A stretch of 21,958 nucleotides of DNA from Silene noctiflora (GCA_009801015.1 VHZZ01005238.1:8344-30301); one strand, 5' to 3'. Positions 7,641 through 17,906 are shown, counted from the stretch's first letter. The notes: a model not told the origin generated them from the letters alone. Numbers and translations are program-made.

Positions 7641-8989
7641 ATATCATTTGATTCAGCATTACTACCCAAAAGCTCTTGAAGCCATGAAGGAATAATGATA
7701 TCCTGAGGTTCCTTACACTCCACCCTCATTAGCATTCTAGATTTTCGACACTTTATTATGGAGTTGTCTCTTCCTAAAGACTTGATGAAACATAACAATA
7801 TCAACAACTCCATCTCTAGCCCAAAATTTTGTTTTTGATCAACAAAAACTACCGAGTAATATTTAGCACATTTTACTAAACAATAATATCTATATCTACT
7901 TTATCATATTATTAGGGGCCTCATTTTATATCACAGCATGGGGCCTCGACTTTTATTGAAACGTCCATGTTTAATGTTTTTACTAAATAGTTGAGCGACA
8001 TTTAAATTTTGTTTGCAAAGTCTAAGTCATTGGTTTAACTGGTACGAGTTTAACGATTTTGTCTCAAATTTGAAGAGGAAAAAAAACAGTTTTGGCAACC
8101 GAAATCATGAATGCCTTGACTCATCTTGTTAAGACCATTGAGAGAACAAAAAGACATACATGAATAATATGAATGGGAATCCAGTAAGGCAGTAGTAAGT
8201 TATAATCCAACGTTGAAGCTTGTAGTCTTGGTAAAGTACAAAATGGAGGCAACTAACTAAAACGTGTTCAATGAAGAATACGCAATCAATTTGTTAGAAC
8301 ATGAATGAATTAGTTGTTAGTGTTCAACTGTTCAACTGTTGATGTTGATTGTCAATTTATAATTAACATATCATTTTTAATCACGTACTAATCATTGACC
8401 AGTGCAAGATTTCATATGACAGCTGATTGGATTCTATAATCTGACTAGCTCTTGCCGACGGCCAACTTTACTTGTACAACACCCACCCCAAATTATATTT
8501 GTATAAGACGGTTTTACACAAAAATTCGAGTAAAGTAACTTTTTCTGTAACCATCTACTGATGCACTTATACTTGCATAAAATGGTCTTTTACAAACATT
8601 TGGGTAAAACAATTTTTTCTGCATATTTTCTGTTTTACACAATATTTGTATAAACGACTAAACGTCTTTGCACAACTCTAGTTGATTTTTCAAAAGTTCT
8701 CTTACTCCATATTTTTTTATGGAATTGTTCAGGTTGTTATTAATTGTTGTACGAATCGGTCAATCAGTTGAAAAATTCAAAAGAAATCTGAGAACAGCAA
8801 GTACAGACAAAATAGATTTCTCTTACTGATTTCTATACACTCTTTTTTGTGTAGCAAGTATACGTTTCTTTCACTAAATCAACAAATGGTATAGTAAACT
8901 TATATAAACACATCGATCTGCTGCCTGCTGGTACCCAATAGCATCAGCATCAAGTATGGAATATTCAACCAAATGGCTGCCTGGTTGGT
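7641..8989. other. gene-free stretch downstream of the isomerase gene
   Basis: At 7641-7813 a minus-strand open stretch (KCRKSRMLMRVECKEPQDII...) looks like a fragment of repeat-derived coding sequence that I cannot assign. At 8490-8660 a ~50-bp unit 'GTATAAGACGGTTTTACACA...CTTTTTCTG' recurs imperfectly (about 8500 and 8570), probably a decayed repeat. The last ~100 bases before 8990 should hold the isomerase 3' untranslated region; no canonical AATAAA is seen on that strand. Confidence 0.4.
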
Positions 8990-11900
8990 TCACAAAAACT
9001 TGCTATTCACACCAGCTCTGTAGAGTTCCAGCCGGGTATCAGATGAAATGCTCATCTTAGAATTGGCTGGTGCGAATAAAACATCACCTTCCCTGACCTT
9101 CTCGACAGAGAAACCTGCTCGTATTGTTCCAGTCCCTTGAGTAACCAAAAATAGGGATGGACCAGCAACTGACGGAAACGAGATTGTTTTTGATTCCGAG
9201 AGTTCACAATGATCAACCTCAAACTCCTCAAATGGAGGACGATACCTCTTTGCACATCCATCCGTGCCTTCCACATTGAAACCCCTAAGAACTTCAGGAC
9301 AGCCCTGCAAAATACAATTATTTTACTTATAAGTTACTCCGATGCGTCAAAGGCTTTTGCATGTGGGAAGGTGAGGGGGGTTTAGATGCACAATGTCAAT
9401 ATAAACCAAACACGCCTAACAGAAGTAATAAATCAGAGTTTTGAAAAATAGGATTCACTATGTGTTGACAACATATACTATTTCACTTATGCGTTTAACA
9501 AGGAGACTCGAGCAGTTCAGAAGAGCAGGTCTTGCGCAATTGTCCAACAAGTGTATATGCTATTTCATATTCATATAATTTGTCTAATGCAAACGTCTAA
9601 GCTGGTAAAGTCATTTAGTGATGCTACTCATGGCATGGGTCTGAAACACGTTAGCACCAAAATTGTCAGTGTCCCTCCTTTTACAACGATAAAATAGTTC
9701 AGTTAATATGTCTATTCCAGGGTATTTAAGTTTCAAGCTATGTGTTGCGATGGAGTGGATAAAGTTCTTGCTGTGGTGAGTAGTATCAACATGAATTAGG
9801 TATGAATTAAGTACACCAAATCATAGATTTACCTGTTTGTAAGTAAGCATTTCACATAGTGTCTGAACATCTCTCTGCTTTGGTGTCAAACCAGCTCGAA
9901 CGACATTATCTGAGGTCGCCATGCACTCAATACATTCGCCAGAAACATAAGCATGGAGTTCATTAGCCCCCAAGCACAATGCTTCACCAGGATTAAGTGT
10001 CACAAAGTTCATAAGAAAGGCTGCTAGTACGCCTACGTCTCCCGGATACTGCTCTTCAAGCCGCAGAACCAACTTTTCCTCAGATGTCAACTGAAATTCA
10101 TCCGAAAGACAACAATTAGGAAATGATAATCTTTTTCTTGAGCGTATTTTCTGAAGCGCACAAGCCTACTCAATGATGAAAAAGTTGAAATAAATGACCT
10201 ATAGGAAAGGGAAAACTCAAAAAACAAAACTTTACGCAATAAAAGTTTTACTGGGAGATAAATGTTGGTATTTGCGAGTACGGACAAAAAATATATCAGA
10301 TTGTTTCTCATTTTCAGTTGATAGTGTTCCTGTGCTTTTGCAATGCAATTATTTTACTGTGACTGTTCACTAGAACTAACCATGATATTGTATTACTAAC
10401 TGGATTGTAACAAAATAAACATCATTTACAGAAATCTTACGTTTTCCTTCTTCCTCAAGCGGCTTATCAATTGAGACAACACCTCAGCAATTACATGGCT
10501 ACTTGCAGACATAATGTGTGTAAATAATTGTCTCAAAGCAGCTTTCACTTTCTCTTCCCCATCTTTAGGGGTGATATTTGCAATACCGTCAACAACCACG
10601 GAACCTACCAACTGTGAAATTTCTGGAACACTTTTCAGAGTCTTTTGAAGATCCTACAATAGAAAGCGAGCAAACAATTAACATCGCAAACAAGCAACAA
10701 AAAAGTAGCCAGTAAGACCAAAAGTGTCCTAACAATATAATTTGAGTTTTACCGCAAACATCAAAATCCACTAAGACTCCTGTAAGGTGATTTTACGAAA
10801 ACATAATCTGTAGTAGGTTTTTGGGTAAAAATAACATGTGATTTTACTATAATGCTTATGTAAAACCTCCTTAGATTGGTATTTATGATCAAACAAAGCT
10901 TATTCTGAAGAATGCTCCATCATACAAACAAAGTAACTTCTACCATCCGAGTGATTTATTTTGCGACCAAATATTTTGAAATGCTATTGGACACATGCAA
11001 ACATTACAAGAAACGAAAGCAACTCACAGCAACTGAATACTAGCCCAGGAAGCAATACGAAAAAACCAATAATGGATTGGTGTCTCACCTCAATACCAAC
11101 AAATCCACAAAGGATTTCGAACTTGGTTATAGCAAGAGCCATTTCTGGTTTATGATTCGCATCCTTGTAGACCTTAGGATACTTCAAATGCAACGTTTTC
11201 GCTAACTGTTTGCAAGGGTGAGCTTGTATTGACAATGGCTTCGCAACTGATAGCACCTACATCACATGATCAAAACAACACCACTTCAATTTAGTCACTT
11301 CTAACTAGCCACATAACAAGAACACGACTACATCACAGTTTACTTACAAATCATAAAAGCACCCCATAAGTAATGACTCAACAACAACCACCATACAAGT
11401 CGCTCCAAATACCTCTAAAAAGCGATAACAAAGCAAAAACTTTTGGTTGAGATTGTTTCTTGACATGGTATCAGAGTCAGCGGGACCAAGGTCACGGGTT
11501 CAAATTTCACCACCCCTCAATTCTAAAGTGGAATATTAGCACCAACAATGGGGAGGGGGAGGCCTATAATTGCATCCACACTTCAAACCTAAAGGGCATT
11601 TGTGTGAGGGGTGTGTTAAGAGTATAAAACTGATCTTGGGACTCCAACCATCAGCTTAACTTGGTTGAGATGATTTCTTGACATCTAATCACCAAACGGG
11701 TCGAGATTACTTGGTTTTCAGTCATTTAAGTTGAAAACTCAATAACAAACATAACTACAAGAAACAATCAACTTAAGCAACCAAATGGTATGTCCAATTC
11801 TCCTACAATCCTACACACAAACTACACTAAAGATTGAAAGTTTCAATTTTCAAACATTCAAACTATGAAAAATCAAACAAAGAAAAAGTAATTAGAGAAA

Positions 11901-12218
11901 AATTACCTTAAACAAGAAAGGTAGATCAGAACCCCACTTCTCCAAAACCTTATCACCAAGAACATAAGGATGATTTTCAATCAATTTTTTAAGAGTCTCA
12001 CCACCATTTCTAACAACATAAGATGAACCAGAAGCATGCGTACCCATCCATAATTCAGCATAAGGTTTGTTTGGATCAACATTTCCCCCAAAATTAGCTT
12101 TATATAATCTATAAACTTGAGTATTTGACCCAATTCTACCCCAATCATAGTTCTTAACTGTACATCTAAGTCTATGAAGTCTGTCTTCATTCCTCCATGC
12201 AGTACTTGCAACCCCCAT
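8990..12218 (-). CDS. PMI: mannose-6-phosphate isomerase, type I, cytosolic (five coding exons)
   Basis: Interconverts mannose-6-phosphate and fructose-6-phosphate with a bound zinc ion, linking glycolytic hexose phosphates to GDP-mannose, glycoprotein and ascorbate synthesis. Coding exons on the minus strand: 12218-11907, 11256-11089, 10653-10441, 10090-9833 and 9304-8990 (104, 56, 71, 86 and 104 residues; 421 in all). Every intron is GT-AG (donors GTAATT, GTGAGA, GTAAGA, GTAAAT; acceptors TAG, TAG, CAG, CAG) and phase 0, and the joined frame is uninterrupted. Landmarks: NYDWG (23-27), [10 protein letters not shown] (52-61), SIQAHP with zinc ligands Gln115 and His117, NHKPEMA with Glu142, NELHAYVSG with His277, and the signature [16 protein letters not shown] with Arg297. 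The C-terminal 104 residues are the cupin-like domain. Length fits plant family members (about 430). Oddities are Leu for the usual Pro in NExHAY and Cys for Asp/Asn in HPxK. The start at MGVASTAW was chosen by similarity to family N-termini; an in-frame ATG at 12347 would add 43 residues. PMI1 versus PMI2 is not resolved. Confidence 0.93.
9305..9832 (-). other. isomerase intron 4
   Basis: 528-bp GT-AG intron, phase 0. It contains a segment AGAGCAGGTCTTGCGCAATTG (about 9522-9542) that resembles a dispersed plant repeat motif, but no element boundaries are visible. Confidence 0.75.
10091..10440 (-). other. isomerase intron 3
   Basis: 350-bp GT-AG intron, phase 0, AT-rich. Nothing else recognised. 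Confidence 0.8.
10654..11088 (-). other. isomerase intron 2
   Basis: 435-bp GT-AG intron, phase 0, AT-rich. Short open frames inside are not supported as coding. Confidence 0.8.
11257..11906 (-). other. isomerase intron 1
   Basis: 650-bp GT-AG intron, phase 0, the longest of the gene. A repeat-derived insertion (11443-11684) on the opposite strand accounts for about a third of it. Confidence 0.8.
11443..11684 (+). repeat. tRNA-related (SINE- or LTR-like) repeat in isomerase intron 1
   Basis: A 24-bp segment (TTGGTTGAGATTGTTTCTTG plus ACAT) at 11443-11466 recurs with a few changes at 11661-11684, 218 bp apart. Right after the first copy comes TGGTATCAGAG (11466-11476), the sequence complementary to the 3' end of plant initiator tRNA-Met. 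A box-B-like GGTTCAAATTTC follows at 11497-11508. It could be a tRNA-derived SINE, or a fossil LTR edge with a primer-binding site. The direct repeats look like a unit starting and ending at the same internal point. It is in the antisense direction to the host gene. Confidence 0.5.
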
Positions 12219-12668
12219 TTTCTTCTTAAGATTAAAATTAATCTGAACTTTTTTCCTTTTACATAATGAAATCAAACAAATACCCAAACAAATTAATGAA
12301 ATTCTGAGTAAAATAAAGTATGATTCACCATCAATGATGTACTCCATTGTTAATTAAACGGAGGCGAGAGAAAAATCCCACCTCCAAAAAGTGAAATTAC
12401 ACGATTATGAACAAAAAAGATGATTGAAATTGAAAAATGTAAATGGGTATTTGAAATTGTAGTTTATAATGAGAAGAATAACAAAAAAATGAGACTTTAT
12501 CAAAGAGGGTGTTGAAAAATGAAAGGGGTATTTTGGGAAAATTAAATGATGTACGCCATTGTTGGAGGGGTATGATGAATGAGGAGGTTTCAGAGATCAA
12601 TGAAGAGAGATAAAGGAAAAATTTAAGGGAGAAGAAGAGTAATGGTGAAGGTATATATACATATAAAT
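12219..12668 (-). promoter_or_regulatory. isomerase core promoter and 5' leader with upstream ORFs
   Basis: A TATA-like stretch TTTATATGTATATATACC (minus strand, 12668-12650) is followed by pyrimidine-rich sequence, suggesting a start near 12620 and a leader of about 400 bases. The only ATG before 12347 is at 12559, opening a five-codon uORF (MAYII, stop). The ATG at 12347 (context AACAATGGAG) is in frame with the main ORF. At 12264 there is ATGTAA, a start directly followed by a stop. CAACAATGG(C/A)GTACATCATT occurs at both 12559 and 12347, a short internal duplication. A leader intron (for example ending at a TTTTACTCAG acceptor) could remove part of this. Transcript start is inferred. Confidence 0.45.
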
Positions 12669-13470
12669 TGAGGAAGAAAGACAAAAAGGGATTTTATTTG
12701 TTAATTTGTTTGGTGAAGTCAAAAATTAATTTGGGAATTTTTATTTTGAAAGTGTGGGAAGAAGAAGATGGAGTGGAAGGTGGGAAAGGGCAGGGGGGAA
12801 ATGTCAAATGTCGGAGGAAATTGGGAGAGTATATTCGGATTTTATTTTACAGCAAGTCACCATTGGATGAATAAGTTTACCATGGGTAACTATTATTGAT
12901 GTGAATAGAGAAGACAAAATAAATTTTTATTTTTTAGACGCTTTATTTTGTCTTATCTACTCTACATGTGTAATACGTGATCAGTCAGTCGCAAACTTGT
13001 GATGAATATGTCGGTACGAATGAGAATTTGTGTTTATTCTATGATTGATGTAACACAAATTCATTTATCTGCTTTATTTGGTAAATTAGTTGAACTGAAA
13101 AACTATTTAGAATGTAAAACGTATTTTGTAGGCATAAGGTAGAGGAATATTAACAATTGATAAGGTAGTTGATTATGTAAAAAAAATGTTTTGCAAACTA
13201 GTTGGAAAGGTAGTTGACTTTTGATAAAATAATCATAATAATTATTTAATATTACAAATTTAAATGTATAGAAAAAGGAAAATAAATAAAAACAACTAGT
13301 GTAACTTATTTCTCACATGCTCCCCTTGTACTCCAAATAGCTTTTTATTTCCGATAACTTATTTGGTAAATAAGCTACTCTTACAAAACAGCAAGATAGC
13401 TGAAATTTTGGTCAAATAAGCTAGTATCTTGAAATAAGCTAACATGTTTGTGTTGCCAAACGAAGCCCAT
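12669..13470. other. upstream intergenic AT-rich region
   Basis: No gene recognised. TTATTTGGTAAAT(T/A)AG occurs at 13074-13089 and 13359-13374; it is similar to the terminal motif of the MITE at 16.7 kb, so a decayed relative may lie here, but the ends are not in inverted order and no element is defined. Confidence 0.35.
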
Positions 13471-14838
13471 ACCTAGTAAAATCGACTTGACCTGAATGAC
13501 CCGACTTGTACCTGACCCGATACCTGAAATGTGGGCCCGAGCATGACCCATAACCCAAATTGACATGAACAAGTATGACTCCACTCGAATGTTTATTGTT
13601 GCAAACTAACAATTATCATTAAATAACTTGTAATAGATCCGAAAATGACCCGAACTTGATCTGATCGGACCCGACTTCTTAACCGAATTATTGCAAACCT
13701 GAAAAATGACCAATCAACCTGATCCAGTTGACTCGACCAAAACAGAATGGCCCGAGAATCGAATTTCACCTGAACGACAGCATCCGAATGTGATCCGGAA
13801 CCCGAATTGACCAGATCCGATCCGAACTTAGCCGGAGCTTTGTCGACTCCTAATTAGGGCTATTGAAAATAATAAATCGAGGTGAAAAACTGTGCATTTT
13901 AACCGAACTATTTCGACAAAGCAATTCGTTGAACCGAACCGTTAACTTTGATATTAAATCGTTTCGGTTACGGTCCACATTTTTAGAAAATTGGATAACC
14001 GAACCGAATTTAATCGTTTAACTGAAACTACACAAAAACAAATATATTATATAAAAAGGTGTTCTTTCGGTTCATTTTCTCCATCCAATCAATCAAAAAA
14101 ACTCTAAATGGATTACTACTAAAGTTTATTAGGTAATATTAAAGTTTATTAGGTAATATTATGGTTGAGTTTGAGTATAATAAGTAATGAAAACTTAATC
14201 AAATCACTATAAAAAATAAAAGGAAATTGAAAAAAAAAAAGTGTATGTTGAATGATTAGGGGTTAACCGTTAACCGCGCCCACACTATCGTTGGAAACAA
14301 TGCGGTTTAGTTTCGGAGTTTGGCCGAACCGAACCGCATCCGAATCGCATTAAATTAGCGGTTCGGTGAACCAAACCATTTTTGAACACCCCTACCACAA
14401 CTAACTCGACCCAAAACATCTAGATTCGAAACCACTCAACTCGAAAATGACTCGACAAAACATAACACTAATTGGTCAAAAGTGATTTGAAATGACTAAC
14501 ACGAAACCACACTTAGTACACAAATTATTTGCGTTAAATAAAGAATCAATCATCAAAACTAGACTATAAATAAGTAATAATCTAAAATGTACCTTTTTCT
14601 CTCCTAATCAATGACTCAAAAATGACGACGTGATTTGAAATAACCCGACCCGTTTGACCCGAGTAACAAACCCCAAACCCAATGACCTGAGCTGAACTAA
14701 CCCGAAAATGAGTCATACCCGAATTAAGTCGATCCGAACTGACTTTGTCCTGGACCCGACCCGGCTGGCCCGTTGACAATGCCTAACCCGAACCGACTTA
14801 ATCTAAATCCGATTGGGTTGACCCATTTGTAAGGTCAA
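13471..14838. mobile_element. GACCCGA-array hAT-like element, interrupted by another element
   Basis: 13480-13850 and 14400-14835 are dense in degenerate units such as GACCCGAA, CGACCCGA and CCGAACTTGA. The right edge, GACCCATTTGTAAGGTCAA (about 14820-14838), resembles the CCCGTTTGCCAGGTCTA end of the element at 17270-17589. The left edge is only approximate. A separate element at 13855-14394 splits the array. No coding capacity; open frames here only reflect the repeat. Confidence 0.45.
13855..14394. mobile_element. hAT-type non-autonomous element with AACCGAACCG motifs
   Basis: The right end reads, on the minus strand, TAGGGGTGTTCAAAAATGG from 14394. The left end, TAGGGCTATTGAAAATAA at 13855, is a decayed inverted partner. 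Subterminal parts are rich in AACCGAACC / GGTTCGGT units (13900-14010 and 14260-14370), with an AT-rich centre holding a perfect 20-bp tandem duplication (14121-14140 and 14141-14160). The TAGGGGTGT end is hAT-like. No 8-bp duplication is recognisable, in keeping with age. It lies inside the GACCCGA array. Confidence 0.6.
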
Positions 14839-15184
14839 GTATAGACCAAGACCACTTTAACTGCATGAATAACAACAACATTATAAAATTTACGGAGTAA
14901 TAATGGAGAAGTAAACATGATTGATAGTTTGATACCATAGTTTTCGAAAATGCAATAATCATAGATAGTTCATAGTTAAACACATCCATACAATTATAAT
15001 TCCATACAATTAATATCTGTTAGAATCGAGTTAAGACAAATTGAAAAGCCCAACTCACAAACTAGCTACTGATTGTTCGTAAATCATACAAGTACACTGA
15101 CATTTTGAATCCATACCGACAATTTCTATAGCATAAAAGTGGATAATAAACTATAACAACCACCTTGGAGATTAGGTAAGGAAA
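14839..15184. other. AT-rich sequence without genes
   Basis: No ORF or RNA gene supported. ACGGAGTAATA near 14892 resembles an isolated Stowaway-type end. CCATACAATTA and CCATACAATTAT recur near 14990-15010. Confidence 0.35.
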
Positions 15185-15487
15185 TCTACATAGTATAAAA
15201 GCTAATTCTTTTAAAGAGTTTTTATTGGTCCCTATTTTTTAGGATTTTTTTTTTTTTTTGGGTGTAGACCACTTTCTTAATTTAATTTCTCTACTTATTA
15301 AATAGTTGTTCTGCATTTCATTGAGCAAATATTTATAATATATTTTGTAACTTTATTAGATATATACATCTAATGTTATTAACAAATANTTTTTTCTATA
15401 TTTGTAATTTTATTAGATGATTTATATATTTTTAGCCAAATTATTGATATTCAATCCCGTGCAATTTTTGCACGGGTTTAAAACTAT
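15185..15487 (+). mobile_element. short non-autonomous Helitron-like element
   Basis: The 5' end reads A|TCTACATAGTATAAAAGC at 15185, the TC...TATAAAAG start style of plant Helitrons. Near the 3' end is a perfect hairpin CCCGTGCAA-TTT-TTGCACGGG (15456-15476), then TTTAAAACTAT. The hairpin followed about 8 bases later by CTA matches the Helitron terminus except that the last base of CTRR appears changed. About 300 bp, AT-rich, one N at 15390, no coding capacity. Confidence 0.65.
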
Positions 15488-15796
15488 TATTATTTAATAT
15501 AAAGATTATTATGGTTGAAAGTTTTCATGTATTCAATAGTTACCCAACTATTGCAGATGGGTTAATATAATGGCGAAGTTTATGCTAAGTTGGTTTCGGT
15601 AAATAAAAGTATATTAAGCAGTTAAAACATCTATAAATTCATTCTTATCTAAAACGGATATATCTACTTTAAATAAAAAAACGGGTTAAATACATCTTAT
15701 TCTTATTTAATAAAAAACACGTAATAACTTAAAATCTTGAGTGCAAGTTCTTTCATGAATAAATGTAACTCCGTATGAAATTATGTGGTATGGACT
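15488..15796. other. AT-rich spacer
   Basis: No gene recognised between the Helitron-like and the following hAT-like element. ACTCCGTATG near 15769 resembles a Stowaway end, with no convincing partner. Confidence 0.3.
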
Positions 15797-16334
15797 TAGA
15801 GTTTGCAAATGGGTTAAAAGGGTCGGGTATGAGTCGGGTCATTTCGGGTCTGTCATATATTTCTGGCCGGGTTGGGTCGGGTCGGGTTTCAGGTCAATTT
15901 TGGGTGACCTGTTGTCGGGTCACTTCAGGTCGGGTCATATTCGGGTATAGGTCATTTTGGGCCGGGTCGTTTTCGGGTTAATAACTAAAATACTTTAGTT
16001 AATACTATTTTGATTAAGAAATACTATTTTGTAAATTTAACTATTTATTAAGAATGATTGTAAGACTTGTAACCAATGAAACACTATTTTGACGCATATA
16101 ACATTAATATGACTTGGTACTCGTCGTTTTGGGTCACTTTAAGTCATTTTGAATCGGGTCAATTATGGGTCGGGTCATCTCGGCCGGAGCAACATTGAGT
16201 CAATTAAGGTTCGGGTCGGGTGGAACAATTCGGGTTTTGGGTCATATTCAGATCAAACAAGTTCGGCTCACTTTTAGATCTCGGACCAACCTTATTAAGT
16301 CGATTTATTCGGATCGGGTCAACTGTCAGATCTG
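15797..16334. mobile_element. GGGTCGGGTC-array hAT-like element
   Basis: It starts near TAGAGTTTGCAAATGGGTTA (15797) and ends near CAACTGTCAGATCTG (about 16320-16334). These are decayed counterparts of the TAGACCTGGCAAACGGGTC / reverse ends of the element at 17270. Two motif-dense blocks (15810-15980 and 16130-16330) of GGGTCGGGTC, TTTCGGGTC and GGGTCATTT flank an AT-rich centre. Same class as 13471-14838 but in the opposite motif orientation. Not coding. Confidence 0.5.
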
Positions 16335-16683
16335 CGTACGGTCACAACGTTGATGAGCTTGGTGTATGTGGTATATAACTATATAGATTACATTAGATTC
16401 TCTACCAATGTGTAATATCATTGGATTGTCAACGTAGGAGTGTATCACTTTATAGAAAAACCTACGGAGTATAAAAGTAATGGTCATACAATGCATATGT
16501 TTTATTTTTGACAACAATATACAATGCATATGTAGCACATGTGAATTTTAACTATCTAAGAAAATATCAACTCATGAATCCTTTTTAGAAGTTCCAGATA
16601 TAACATGATTTTGTAGGGAGTAATAAATATTCTATGAGAGTTATTCTTACTGTGATTATTTCTGACAATGTATTTCAGTTACC
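16335..16683. other. AT-rich spacer
   Basis: No gene. ACAATGCATATGT occurs twice (about 16488 and 16520). CCTACGGAGTATAA near 16462 is an isolated Stowaway-like end. Confidence 0.3.
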
Positions 16684-17001
16684 TTATTTGGTCAAAATAG
16701 CTTATACCTTATTTTTTATGAGTGTTTGACAAGTAATTTATTTAACTAAATAAATTATTTGAAATGAAATGCTACCTAGAGTAGCATTTGAGAAATAAGG
16801 TACCTTTTATTAAATAATATTTTTTTACGTCATTTCACTAAAATCAGTTAACTTTTTAGTTAATTTGTCAAACTTTTTATAATCAGTTCCTCTATCAGCT
16901 CCTACTTTTCAGCCAACTTATCAATTAGCTTTTCAAATTTCAGTTAATTTTTCAGTATTCTGCTACATAACTATCTTTTAAGCTAATTTTACCAAATAGA
17001 G
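16684..17001. mobile_element. AT-rich MITE with TATTTGGT terminal inverted repeats
   Basis: The left side TTATTTGGTCAAAATAGCTT (16684) is inverted on the right as AAGCTAATTTTACCAAATAG (about 16980-17000). That gives about 20-bp imperfect terminal inverted repeats 318 bp apart. The interior is AT-rich and contains a local inverted repeat (AATGCTACCTAGAGTAGCATT near 16768). No coding capacity. Superfamily not determined. Confidence 0.5.
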
Positions 17002-17269
17002 TCTTAACCTTATAAAAACATCATAGCTATCAACAAATGACTTAAACTTGAAACTACACAAATGAGATGTTGTAATCGACAATATTAATTCTCTCGGCTT
17101 TGGTTATTTCTAATCTAATGAGCTACCTTAGCTAATTTGCACATACAATAAGCACATGTTTACTTCTGTCTCAATTATTTATTTATCTTTAGATTTTTTT
17201 AAAGGGAAATCTTGTTAAAGATAAATAAACATTTTAGCTTGGAGGGAGAGTGATGGTATCAATTAGAGC

Positions 17270-17589
17270 TAGACCTGATAAAAGTAACCCGATCCGAAAA
17301 AGTTAACCTGAGAACCGAAATTGACCCGAATAACATCACTCGAATATGACTCGACCCGATCATGACCCGAGCATTATTGATCCGTAACTGACCCGACCCG
17401 AAAATGACCCGTCAAAACATAAGTCTAATTGAATCGAAAAGACTTGAAATAACTTTCTCTCTCTTATTCATTGACCCAAAAATGAGCCGACTCGAAATAG
17501 GCCTGAAAACCGAAATGATCCGACCCGACCCGAATTAATCCGAAATTAATGAAAGACCCGGACCGACTCCGACCCGTTTGCCAGGTCTA
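17270..17589. mobile_element. hAT-type non-autonomous element with GACCCGA arrays
   Basis: It begins TAGACCTGATAAAAGTAACC and ends CCCGTTTGCCAGGTCTA, so it has inverted repeats TAGACCTG(A/G)... of the hAT style. The flanks ATTAGAGC (17262-17269) and ATTAGACC (17590-17597) match at 7 of 8 positions, a near-perfect 8-bp duplication. The interior is degenerate GACCCGA / CGAAATGACC units. The right duplication overlaps the start of a second TAGACCTGACAAAC sequence at 17592. 320 bp, non-coding. Confidence 0.7.
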
Positions 17590-17591
17590 AT

Positions 17592-17820
17592 TAGACCTGA
17601 CAAACAGGTCAATCGGGTGGAGTCAATTTCGAGTTAGTAGACTTCGAGTCAGGTTTCAGTCGGGGTAGGTCATTTCAAGTTGTCATTTTCGGGTCAACTA
17701 TTATCAAATTATTTACGGATAATAATCAATGAACAATAATAAACATACGGATTAGATTATATTGAATCGGGTCAAGCTGAGGTCTTGAGTTCGCGTATTG
17801 TGTCAGGTACGGCCCGTACG
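17592..17820. mobile_element. partial second GGGTC-array hAT-like element
   Basis: TAGACCTGACAAACAGGTCA at 17592 is the same terminal sequence as the neighbouring element, followed by TCGGGTGGAGTC, TTTCGAGTTAG and GGGTCAAC units to about 17780. The right end (perhaps GTGTCAGGTACGG near 17799) is uncertain. Confidence 0.4.
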
Positions 17821-17834
17821 GGTGAGGCCAATTT

Positions 17835-17837
<3 letters not shown>

Positions 17838-17904
<67 letters not shown>
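17838..17904. repeat. (TA)33 microsatellite
   Basis: An uninterrupted TA dinucleotide run of about 67 bases. The open frame across it is a repeat artefact. Length is likely to vary between individuals and may be misassembled. Confidence 0.95.

Positions 17905-17906
<2 letters not shown>

Noticed and set aside
12397-12684. Minus-strand ORF upstream of the isomerase
   Set aside because: Hydrophobic, low-complexity translation of pyrimidine-rich leader sequence, beginning upstream of the TATA-like site.
15797-16334. Regularly spaced GGGTCGGGTC units, at first sight CRISPR-like
   Set aside because: Repeats are degenerate, spacers are not of uniform length, and the setting is a plant nuclear genome with hAT-like ends.
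15768-16474. ACTCCGTA ... TACGGAGT pair that might bound a Stowaway
   Set aside because: Inverted similarity stops after about 9 bases and the interior is a different element; such 8-9-mers recur singly through the window.
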